A stretch of 64,000 bases of DNA from Streptomyces albus subsp. albus (GTDB lineage: Bacteria > Actinomycetota > Actinomycetes > Streptomycetales > Streptomycetaceae), in NCBI RefSeq assembly GCF_000719865.1, contig NZ_JOID01000023.1, forward strand, positions 33,985 through 97,984, written 5' to 3'. Positions 16,573-23,823 of this stretch are shown piece by piece. The notes beneath the pieces were generated by a model, which was not told the origin of the DNA, searched no databases, and saw only the letters and a list, made by a program, of their open reading frames with translations. Position 1 is the stretch's first letter. The number at the start of each line of letters is the position of its first letter. Position numbers and translations under genes: made by a program.

Positions 16573-17250
16573 TCAGATGTCGGGGCCCTCGCGGACCGGC
16601 CCCGCGTCGTCGTGGGCGAGGTGCTCGCGCACGTCCACGACACCGTCCACGCTCCGGCACAGCCGGACGAGGACGGGCACCAGCCGCCGGGACGCCACCG
16701 CGCCCTCCAGCCGGACCTGCCCGTCCGTCACCTCGACCGTCACCTCCCGGGCGGCGTCCCCGAAGGTCTCCGCCAGGAGGTCCCGGCGGATCTCCTCGCG
16801 GATCGCCTCGTCCGTGCGGAGGAAGACCCGCAGCAGGTCGCGGCGGCTGACGATGCCCAGCAGCCGGTCGGCCGCGTCCACGACGGGCAGCCGCTTGACC
16901 CCGTGGATCTCCATCAGCCGGGCGGCCTCCACGACCGTCCACTCCGGGCGGACGCACACGGCCGGCGCCGACATGATCTCCTCGGCCCGGGCCCCCTCGG
17001 CCTTGGCGCGCTCCCAGGCCTCCAGGTGCGGCATGGGGGAAGGACCGTCCCCGGTCTCCGGCCGGTCGGTGGCCTTCCGCAGCAGGTCGTTCTCGGAGAC
17101 GACGCCGATGGGGCGGCCCGTGGCGTCGACGACCGGCACGGCCGCGACCCCGTGGGCGGCCAGGAGCCCGGCGAGTTCCTTGAACGAGGTGTCCGGCCGG
17201 GCGGACACGACGTCCCGGGTCATCAATTCTCCGACCGTGCGATGGCGCAC
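16573..17250 (-). CDS. CBS-pair and BON domain protein
   Basis: 225-residue soluble protein. Two CBS motifs (about residues 7-65 and 85-145; VGELMTRDVVSARP and AEEIMSAPAVCVRP each start one, ending IGVVSENDLL and LGIVSRRDLL) form a Bateman module of the kind that binds adenine nucleotides or c-di-AMP. A C-terminal BON domain (about 155-215; VTVEVTDGQVRLEGAVAS) follows. CBS proteins such as Hrp1 are hallmark members of the mycobacterial dormancy regulon. GTG 17250 is chosen because GAGAGGAG lies upstream and the first CBS motif starts immediately. It is in the same orientation as the trkA pair but 118 bp downstream of it. Confidence 0.9.
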   Translation of the reverse strand: MRHRTVGELMTRDVVSARPDTSFKELAGLLAAHGVAAVPVVDATGRPIGVVSENDLLRKATDRPETGDGPSPMPHLEAWERAKAEGARAEEIMSAPAVCVRPEWTVVEAARLMEIHGVKRLPVVDAADRLLGIVSRRDLLRVFLRTDEAIREEIRRDLLAETFGDAAREVTVEVTDGQVRLEGAVASRRLVPVLVRLCRSVDGVVDVREHLAHDDAGPVREGPDI

Positions 17251-17368
17251 CGTCCCGCTCCTCTCGCGCGTCCGCCCGTCCCCTCCGGGGCCGGGGCCCG
17301 GTACCAGAACAGCACCGCGCCGCACCGTCCGCCAGCGGGACGCCGCCGGCGGGACCGGCCCGGGGACG

Positions 17369-18022
17369 TCACTGGACGGCCGAGCGGATCTCCTGCTCGG
17401 TGGCGGTGTGGGAGACGAGGAAGAGGATGTCCCCCGGCCGCAGCGGCAGATCACGGGTGGGGAACACGGGTTCGCCCTCGCGGATGACGGCGGCGACGAG
17501 CGTGCCGGCGGGCAGCCGCAGGTCGTCGATCCGGCGGCCGTCCGCGCGGGAACCGGCGGAGACGAGGGTCTCGACGACACCCACCCCCGTCTGCCCCAGC
17601 CGGAGCAGGGACACGGTGTCCACCGCGCCGGCGACCTCCTCGACCAGGGCGACCAGCGGCATGTCGGCGGGCACCGCGATGTCCACGCCCCAGTGCTCGT
17701 CGAACAGCCAGGTGTTCTCGGGGTCGTTGACCCGGGCGGCGACCCGGGGGACGGCGAACCGGTTCTTGGCGAGATGGCTGATGACGAGGTTGTCCTCGTC
17801 CCGGTCGGTGGCGGCGATGAGGACGTCGGCGGTGTGGACCCCGGCGTGCTCGAGCACGGCCGGCTCGCACGCGTCTCCCAGGACGACGCCGGGGCCCGCC
17901 CCGTCCGCCGGGCCGGCCGGCCGGCGTTCGTCGAGGTCGACGAGGGTGACGTCGTGCTCGGTGGCGAGGACGCGCGCGATCCGCCCGCCCATCCGGCCGG
18001 CGCCCGCGATGATCGCTCTCAT
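17369..18022 (-). CDS. TrkA-family RCK (NAD-binding) protein, second of pair
   Basis: 217-residue peripheral protein with a Rossmann TrkA_N domain (GAGRMGGRIA at residues 7-16, acidic VDLD after the second strand for NAD(H)) and a TrkA_C domain (about 140-215) that in relatives binds nucleotides or c-di-AMP. Such proteins gate K+ transport channels. Its ATG overlaps the stop of the upstream trkA gene by 4 bases (ATGA). No TrkH/KtrB membrane subunit is encoded in the window; the coupled membrane protein is instead a P-type ATPase, so the usual potassium-uptake role is not assured. Confidence 0.9.
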   Translation of the reverse strand: MRAIIAGAGRMGGRIARVLATEHDVTLVDLDERRPAGPADGAGPGVVLGDACEPAVLEHAGVHTADVLIAATDRDEDNLVISHLAKNRFAVPRVAARVNDPENTWLFDEHWGVDIAVPADMPLVALVEEVAGAVDTVSLLRLGQTGVGVVETLVSAGSRADGRRIDDLRLPAGTLVAAVIREGEPVFPTRDLPLRPGDILFLVSHTATEQEIRSAVQ

Positions 18023-18678
18023 GTTCCGAGCTCCTTGCCGAGGAAGCCGCGCAGCGTGCCGAGGGCGGTGGCGGCGACGGCGAACGTGACGATGTCGGAC
18101 GGTTCCGCCGCGGTGTTGTGCGCCGGGACGAGGGAGTGGCCGCCCCGGGTCACCTCCACGACCCGGATCTCCCCGTCCACGTCGAACTCCGCCAGCCGCC
18201 GCCCCGTGAGGTAGCCGGGCAGCTCGGAGCGGACGAGCAGCGTCTCCCCGTTGCCGAAGGTCAGTTCGGGGTCGAGGTGGCGGTGGAGCAGGGTGCGGTG
18301 GATCTGCTGGACGGTCCACCGGACACCGGCCACCGTGGGAATGCCGAAAGCCCGGTAGAGCTCCTTGCGGCGCGGGTCGTGGATGCGGGCGACGACCATG
18401 GGGACCCGGTAGGTCTCCTTGGCCGTGCGGGCGGCGACGAGATTGCGGTTGTCGCCGGAGGTCAGGGCCACGAACGCGTCGGCGTGCTCGATCCCGGCGG
18501 CCTCCAGGGCGGGGCGGCCGAAGCCGCTGCCGGTGTGGAAGGCGCCGGAGAAGCCGGCCGGCAGCAGCCGCCGGGCCGCGGGCAGCGGATCGATGATCCG
18601 TACGTCGTGGCCCTCGGCGGCGAGCTGGGCGGCGAGGGTGGAACCCGTCCGCCCGCAGCCCGCGATGATCACTCTCAT
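18019..18678 (-). CDS. TrkA-family RCK (NAD-binding) protein, first of pair
   Basis: 219-residue TrkA protein with the Rossmann loop GCGRTGSTLA at residues 7-16 and a C-terminal TrkA_C region (about 135-210). It is similar in layout to, but clearly diverged from, the following gene; actinobacterial RCK pairs of this type (CeoB/CeoC-like) are thought to form hetero-oligomeric rings. The ATG at 18678 shares ATGA with the stop of the upstream ATPase and is preceded by AGAGGA. The ATPase-trkA-trkA reading frames thus overlap without a gap, and stoichiometric synthesis is likely. Confidence 0.9.
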   Translation of the reverse strand: MRVIIAGCGRTGSTLAAQLAAEGHDVRIIDPLPAARRLLPAGFSGAFHTGSGFGRPALEAAGIEHADAFVALTSGDNRNLVAARTAKETYRVPMVVARIHDPRRKELYRAFGIPTVAGVRWTVQQIHRTLLHRHLDPELTFGNGETLLVRSELPGYLTGRRLAEFDVDGEIRVVEVTRGGHSLVPAHNTAAEPSDIVTFAVAATALGTLRGFLGKELGT

Positions 18679-21638
18679 CGGTCCTCTTCTCTTCCTGGAG
18701 TCCGGGCGGTGGCCACCCCGCCGTCCGCCGGCTCGCGGCGTCCGGCCGGCCCGCCGCCGTCCGCGCGCCCGCCGCCCCGGGCGGCCCGCTCGCCGCTCTC
18801 CGGACGGCGGCGACGCAGCCACGCCTTGCGGAGCTCGTCGGCGGCCAGCGGCAGCACCCCGAGCCCGGTCAGCACCGCCCAGTCGGCCGCCGCGAGCGGT
18901 GCGGTGTTGAACACCCCCTGGAGCACGGGCACATAGCTGACGCAGGCCATCAGGGCGATGCCGACGGCACCGGCGCCCAGCAGCCACGGATTGGAGAACA
19001 GGCCCGCCCGGAGCAGGCTCTGCCGGTCGGTGCGCACGGCCAGGCCCACGAAGAACTGGCTGAGCACGATGCCCGCCTGCACCATCGTCACCGCCTCCCG
19101 GTACACCGGGTGGTCCTCGGTGAACTCGGCGAACGGGATGCCGGAGGCGTGGATGTGCCAGAAGAAGACACCGGTCACGCCCAGCGCCTGGATGCCGCCG
19201 AGGAAGAGGATCCGGCGCATCACCACCAGCGAGAACAGGCGTTCCCGGCGGGCGCGCGGCGGCCGGTCCATGACGTCGGACTCCGGCGGCTCCGCCCCGA
19301 GCGCCAGGGCCGGCAGCACGTCCGAGCCGAGGTCGATGGCCAGGATCTGCACCGCGCTGATCGGGACGAGCGGGAAGCCGGTGAACGTCGCCGCGACGAT
19401 GGGGCCCAGCTCGCCGATGTTGCTGCTGAAGACGTAGACCAGGAACTTGCGGATGTTCTGGTAGACGGAGCGGCCCAGCCGCACGGCGGTCGCGATGGAG
19501 GCGAAGGAGTCGTCCAGCAGCACCATGACCGCGGCCTCCCGGGCCACGTCGGTGCCGGATGCGCCCATCGCCACCCCGATGTCGGCGTGCTTCAGCGCCG
19601 GGGCGTCGTTCGCGCCGTCGCCGGTGACGGCCACGACCTCGCCGCGCCGCCGAAGGGCGGTCACGGCCCGCGTCTTGTGCTCGGGGCTGACCCGGCACAG
19701 CAGCAGCTCCGGCACGCCGGCCATCAGCTCGTCCAGCGCCGCGTCGCCGAGGGCGTCCAGCCGCTTGCCGGTGACGACGACCGGCTCGCGCCCGCGGACG
19801 ATCCCCACCTTGCGCGCCACGGCCTCCGCGGTGAGCGGATGGTCGCCGGTCGCCATGACGATGCGGATGCCCGCTCGTCGGCAGGCGTCCACGGCCTCGC
19901 TGACCTCGGGCCGTGGCGGGTCGAGCATGCCGGTGAGGCCGAGCAGGGTCAGCCCGGACTCGGCGGTGTCGCGGTCCTCGCCGGGCCCCTCCGCCCGCCG
20001 GACGGCGACCGCGAGGACCCGCAGCCCCTGAGCGGCCAGCTCGTCGTTGACGGCGACGACACCGGCCCGGGACTCCTCGGTGAGCGGCAGCGCCCCGTCC
20101 GCCCGGCCGATGTGCGTACAGCGGGCCAGCAACTCCTGCGGGGCCCCCTTGGCGTGGACGAGGAAGCCGCCGCCCGGCGCGCGGTGCACGGTGCTCATGA
20201 GCTTGCGGCCCGGGTCGAACGGATGCTCCGCGACCCGCGGGGAGGCGGCCTCCTCGGCGGCCGGATCGAGCCCGGCCTTGGCCGCCGCCACGAGCAGCGC
20301 CCCCTCGGTGGTGTCGCCGAGCACCCGCCAGTTCCCGTCCCGCCCGCCCCGCCCGCGGCCGCCCCCGGTACCTCCTCCGTCTCCGCCGCCACCCGGCGGC
20401 ACGAGCTTGGCGTTGCAGCAGAGCGCCGCCACCCGCAGCAGCTCCCGTACCTGCGGCGCCGGGTCCGCCACCTCTCCCTCCGGGGCGTAGCCGACGCCGG
20501 ACACCGGGTGGAGCGCCCCGTCGGCCCACACCCGGGTGACGGTCATCTCCGCCTGCGTCAGCGTCCCGGTCTTGTCGGTCAGCACCACGGTGGTCGAGCC
20601 CAGCGCCTCCACCGCCAGCAGCCGCTTCACCAGGGCGTTGCGGCGGGCCATCCGCCGCACGCCGATCGCCAGCGACACCGAGAGCGTCGCGGGCAGCCCC
20701 TCCGGGACGAGGGCCACCATCACCCCGAGGGCGAAGACGAAGGCCTCGACCGTGTCGTCGCCGGGGAGCCGGACGGCGAACAGCAGCGCGCCGATGGCCA
20801 GCGCGGTCCCCGCCACGCGCCGCGCCATGGCCGCGACCTGGAGTTGCAGCGGGGTCCGCTGCCGGGACGCGGAGGCGGTCAGCCGGTAGATGCGGCCGAA
20901 CTCGGTGGCCGCCCCGGTCGCGAACACCACGGCCTTCCCCGCGCCGGCCACCGTGTCGGTACCCATGAAGACGCAGTTGCGCGCGTCCGTCAGCGGACCG
21001 GGGACCGCCATCGGGGCGCTGTCACGGCGCACCGGATCGCTCTCCCCGGTCAGCGACGCGTTGTTGACGGACAGCTCGTGCGCCTCGACGAGCCGGCAGT
21101 CCGCGGGTACGGCGTCACCGGCCTCCAGCACCACCACGTCCCCCGGGACCAGCTCCTGCGCCGGCAGCTCCTGCCGTCTGCCGTCCCGCAGGACCCCGCA
21201 GACGTGCGGAACCATGGCCTGCAGCGACTCCGCCGTGCGCTCCGCCGAGTACTCCTGGGTGAAGCCGATGACGGCGTTGAGCGCCACCACGCACAGGATG
21301 GCCACGGCCAGCTGGAGCCGGCCCGCGTCCCGGGGCTCGCTCAGCCAGTAGGCGAGGAAGGTGATCGCCGACGCGATGAGCAGGACGACGGCGAAGAGGT
21401 CGGTGAGCTGCGCCAGCGCCTGCCGCCCCAGGCCCGCCCGGGCCGCGCGCGGCAGCTCGTTGGCGCCGTACCGGGCCCGGCGCTCCTCGGCGGCGGCCGG
21501 GGAGAGGCCCCGCGGGGAGGAGTCCAGGGCGTCGTAGACCTCGGCGGGCGGCAGGGCCTCCAGGGCGGGGCCGGCCGCCTCCGGGGCGCCCGGGGCGCCG
21601 TCACCACCCGGGGAGATGCTGCGGGCTTTCGCGGTCAT
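18675..21638 (-). CDS. P2-type cation-transporting ATPase (CtpF-like)
   Basis: 987-residue membrane pump with a clear cation-ATPase N-domain (LDSSPRGLSPAAAEERRARYGANELP), actuator motif SLTGESDPV, fourth-helix motif VPEGLPATLS, phosphorylation motif DKTGTLT (Asp about 353), hinge TGDGANDAPAL and six C-terminal helices. PEGLP and the overall length match Ca2+/Mn2+-type P2A pumps and mycobacterial CtpF. A Gly-rich insertion (about residues 410-430) sits in the nucleotide-binding domain. No ribosome-binding site precedes the ATG at 21638; the stop of a small upstream frame is 3 bases away, which suggests translation by re-initiation. Downstream it overlaps the trkA pair. Confidence 0.92.
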   Translation of the reverse strand: MTAKARSISPGGDGAPGAPEAAGPALEALPPAEVYDALDSSPRGLSPAAAEERRARYGANELPRAARAGLGRQALAQLTDLFAVVLLIASAITFLAYWLSEPRDAGRLQLAVAILCVVALNAVIGFTQEYSAERTAESLQAMVPHVCGVLRDGRRQELPAQELVPGDVVVLEAGDAVPADCRLVEAHELSVNNASLTGESDPVRRDSAPMAVPGPLTDARNCVFMGTDTVAGAGKAVVFATGAATEFGRIYRLTASASRQRTPLQLQVAAMARRVAGTALAIGALLFAVRLPGDDTVEAFVFALGVMVALVPEGLPATLSVSLAIGVRRMARRNALVKRLLAVEALGSTTVVLTDKTGTLTQAEMTVTRVWADGALHPVSGVGYAPEGEVADPAPQVRELLRVAALCCNAKLVPPGGGGDGGGTGGGRGRGGRDGNWRVLGDTTEGALLVAAAKAGLDPAAEEAASPRVAEHPFDPGRKLMSTVHRAPGGGFLVHAKGAPQELLARCTHIGRADGALPLTEESRAGVVAVNDELAAQGLRVLAVAVRRAEGPGEDRDTAESGLTLLGLTGMLDPPRPEVSEAVDACRRAGIRIVMATGDHPLTAEAVARKVGIVRGREPVVVTGKRLDALGDAALDELMAGVPELLLCRVSPEHKTRAVTALRRRGEVVAVTGDGANDAPALKHADIGVAMGASGTDVAREAAVMVLLDDSFASIATAVRLGRSVYQNIRKFLVYVFSSNIGELGPIVAATFTGFPLVPISAVQILAIDLGSDVLPALALGAEPPESDVMDRPPRARRERLFSLVVMRRILFLGGIQALGVTGVFFWHIHASGIPFAEFTEDHPVYREAVTMVQAGIVLSQFFVGLAVRTDRQSLLRAGLFSNPWLLGAGAVGIALMACVSYVPVLQGVFNTAPLAAADWAVLTGLGVLPLAADELRKAWLRRRRPESGERAARGGGRADGGGPAGRREPADGGVATARTPGREEDR

Positions 21639-21641
21639 CGC

Positions 21642-21788
21642 TCAGGCCCGGTGGACGGCCCGGCGGACGGCCCGGTGGACGCGGACCCCGGCGCGGACCG
21701 GGGCCGCCGCCGCTTCGCCCGCGCGGGGGTCCGGCCGGGTGCCGGGGAAGCGCGGGGGGCTCGGCCGGGTGCCGGGGAAGGGAGCCAT
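21642..21788 (-). CDS. Possible 48-residue leader peptide of the ATPase operon
   Basis: Short frame beginning at an ATG 8 bases after GGAGG and ending TGA three bases before the ATPase ATG (TGA-GCG-ATG). The ATPase has no ribosome-binding site of its own, so this frame could deliver ribosomes by termination-reinitiation. The peptide is Pro/Arg/Ala-rich with a repeated FPGTRP motif and no membrane segment; it resembles no known family. It may act only through being translated. The repeat-coded composition means it could also be chance. Confidence 0.45.
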   Translation of the reverse strand: MAPFPGTRPSPPRFPGTRPDPRAGEAAAAPVRAGVRVHRAVRRAVHRA

Positions 21789-22150
21789 GACCATCCTCCA
21801 GGGAGTGACGGGAGGCGCTGCTGTGCCTCGCCCCCCTTCGTACCCCGTTCCACCGGCCGCCGGGAGTGGCCCGGCCGGTTCTGCCTCGGTTGGCGGAGCC
21901 GCGCACGCCGGGACGCGCCGGACGCGGCGGGGGGCCGGCGGCGGTGGACCCGGCCGGGGAGGGCAGGACCGGTGAGAGAAGTGTGCTGACCGGCGCGGTT
22001 CCGGGTCGCTGCCCGGGGCGGCGGGTAGCGTGCCTCTTCCGTCGAACGCGGCCCGTCCGGTTCCGCGTTCAACTGCCCTCCCACGGAACGGTAATGAGCC
22101 GTCCGGCGAGGGGTAGGCCCATCCAGAAGCGGAACCGGAAGGTGGCGATC
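21789..22150. other. 362-bp divergent spacer
   Basis: Promoter region between the ATPase operon and a lipoprotein gene. An 8-bp inverted repeat GAACGCGG / CCGCGTTC lies near 22043-22070. No copy of the GGGCCCAYCGGCCC box was found. Confidence 0.5.
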
Positions 22151-22705
22151 ATGACTTCTGCGGCACGGGGACCGGCCGCGCTCCTGGCAGCCGCGGCTCT
22201 CCTGTTCGCGGCCGCGTGCGGTTCCGGCGACGACGGCGGGGACGAGAAGACCACGACGCCGTCGACCGCCACCGGGACGGCGGACACCACAACCCCGGAG
22301 CGGACGCCCTCCTCCGCCTCCCCGAGCCCGACGGCGACCGCCCCGGACGACCCGGACCGGGCGGAGGACGAGGTCAGGAAGGCCTGGCGGGGCTTTTTCG
22401 ACCCGGACCTGGCGGTGGAGAAGAAGGCCGCTCTTGTCGAGGACGGCGTGCAGTACGAGCTGATGATCCAGGGGTTCGCCGAGGACAAGCGGGCCCGCGA
22501 CCTGCGGGTGCGCGTCGAGTCCGTGGACTTCACCTCCGAGCGGGCCGCCGAGGTCGGCTACACCCTCCTGAGCGGCGGCGAGCCGGTCCGGCCGGAGAAG
22601 GAGGGGGAGTCCGTCCGGCAGGACGGCGACTGGAAGATCTCGTTCCGGACCCTCTGCGACCTCGCCGACCAGGGTGCCGACGTCCCCAAGGCCGTGGCCT
22701 GCTGA
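22151..22705 (+). CDS. Secreted lipoprotein of unknown function
   Basis: 184-residue protein with a lipoprotein signal: hydrophobic segment ALLAAAALLFAAAC ending at the lipobox Cys (about residue 24), then GSGDDGGDE. A Thr/Pro/Ser-rich linker (about residues 34-65) leads to a roughly 110-residue domain with a predicted NTF2-like pattern (EDEVRKAWRGFFDP, then ending VRQDGDWKISFRTLC), a common shape of actinobacterial extracytoplasmic lipoproteins. No catalytic motif is seen. ATG 22151 follows GGAAGG; an in-frame ATG at 22094 would add a charged stretch before the signal and is less likely. Confidence 0.8.
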   Translation: MTSAARGPAALLAAAALLFAAACGSGDDGGDEKTTTPSTATGTADTTTPERTPSSASPSPTATAPDDPDRAEDEVRKAWRGFFDPDLAVEKKAALVEDGVQYELMIQGFAEDKRARDLRVRVESVDFTSERAAEVGYTLLSGGEPVRPEKEGESVRQDGDWKISFRTLCDLADQGADVPKAVAC

Positions 22706-22710
22706 CACTT

Positions 22711-22800
22711 GCCGTGAGCAGCCGTGAGCAGCCGTGAGCAGCCGTGAGCAGCCGTGAGCAGCCGTGAGCAGCCGTGAGCAGCCGTGAGCAGCCGTGAGCT
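22711..22800. repeat. Nine tandem copies of GCCGTGAGCA
   Basis: Nine consecutive 10-bp units, eight perfect and the last ending in T, start 6 bp after the lipoprotein stop codon. There are no spacers, so this is a minisatellite rather than a CRISPR array. Copy number is likely to vary between strains. Confidence 0.95.
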
Positions 22801-23038
22801 GCTGCGGCTGCCGGGCCGCCCGAGGCCCCGCTCGCCCCCCGCGCCCCGAGTCCCGCGCACGCCCCCGCGCCGCGCCCCGGCGCCCGGGCAGCGGTGACGG
22901 GTATGCGGGGTTTCATCCTTCTTGCCCGGGAACCCGGCAGTCCTGGGCAACGGCCGCCTCCCGGCCGGCCGGCCCTCTGCGCGCCGTGCCGCAGCGGAGC
23001 CCGGCGCACGCACCCCCAGGAGCGGCAAGGAGAGAGCC

Positions 23039-23404
23039 ATGGCGCACACGAGCGTCCCCCAGGTCCTGCACGCGATCAAGGACGTCGACTTTCCGGCCGG
23101 CAAGGACGAACTCATCCGGGCCGCGAAGGTGGGCGGTGCCTCCCAGGCGGCCGTGGCCGCGCTGCGCGGCATCCCGGCCGAGCGGTACGAGAACCGCGAA
23201 CAGGTGGCCCACTCCGTCCGGGTCGACCCGGACTCCGACCTCGGCCACAGCCCCGGCCAGCAGGGTGAACAGGGCCGCAAGGGCGCCAAGCGGCATCTGT
23301 CCCGGCACCTGCGCGACGCGGACAAGCCCCCGGTCGAGGAGGAGCTCGAGCACCGGCGCAGGATGCCCGGCACCGGCCCCCGCCAGGGGCCGCGGCACCA
23401 CTGA
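23039..23404 (+). CDS. DUF2795 domain protein
   Basis: 121-residue basic soluble protein. Residues about 8-70 fit DUF2795 (VLHAIKDVDFPAGKDELIRAAK, then AALRGIPAERYENREQV), a small helical domain frequent in actinobacteria and of unknown function. The tail is rich in Arg, His, Gly and Asp. ATG 23039 has an AAGGAGAGA site. It stands alone between a repeat-rich spacer and a convergent FG-GAP gene; no operon partner is evident. Confidence 0.85.
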   Translation: MAHTSVPQVLHAIKDVDFPAGKDELIRAAKVGGASQAAVAALRGIPAERYENREQVAHSVRVDPDSDLGHSPGQQGEQGRKGAKRHLSRHLRDADKPPVEEELEHRRRMPGTGPRQGPRHH

Positions 23405-23823
23405 GTCCGTCCGGCCCGGCCGCCGGTCAGTTCGGCCCGACCGGCGGTCCGGACGAGCCGCCCGCTCGCCGGCCCGCGCCCGGAGTCCGGGCCCGTGCCC
23501 GGAGTTCCGGCGGACCGCCGACGGAGCCTCCGCGCGGAAGCGCCTCCGGGGTCCGCGGCACCATCGAGGCGGCCCGCCCGGCCCGCCCGGCCGACCCGGT
23601 GGCCCACCGGCCCGAGCCGGGAGCCCGGGCCCGTGCACGCCTCCCCGGCGAACGGCCACCCGAACCTCCCCGCGGAAGCGCCTCCGGGGTCCGCGGCACC
23701 CTCGAGGCGGCCGACCTGGCCCGCCCGGCCCCGTCCCGGACGGCCGAACGGTCGGCCGTCCCGAGCCGAAGGCCGGCACGCGCCCGGGTGCCCGGCGGCC
23801 CGCCGAAGGAGCCTCCCGCGGCC
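23405..23823. repeat. 419-bp spacer with three ~140-bp degenerate repeats
   Basis: A block ending CGCGGAAGCGCC recurs at 23533, 23671 and 23828. The first two copies share about 40 bases almost exactly (from the CGCGGAAG core through CTCCGGGGTCCGCGG) and weaker similarity on both sides. The third copy crosses the stop codon of the next gene. No gene is seen in the spacer. Confidence 0.7.

Noticed and set aside
13118..16957. 1279-codon open frame on the minus strand
   Set aside because: Shadow of the P-type ATPase on the plus strand; composition is His/Arg/Gly/Pro with no family motif, as expected opposite a high-GC gene.
19110..21989. 959-codon open frame on the plus strand
   Set aside because: Lies opposite the ATPase gene, which has a complete set of motifs; shadow frame.
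22711..22800. CRISPR-like array
   Set aside because: Units are contiguous 10-mers with no spacers and no cas genes.
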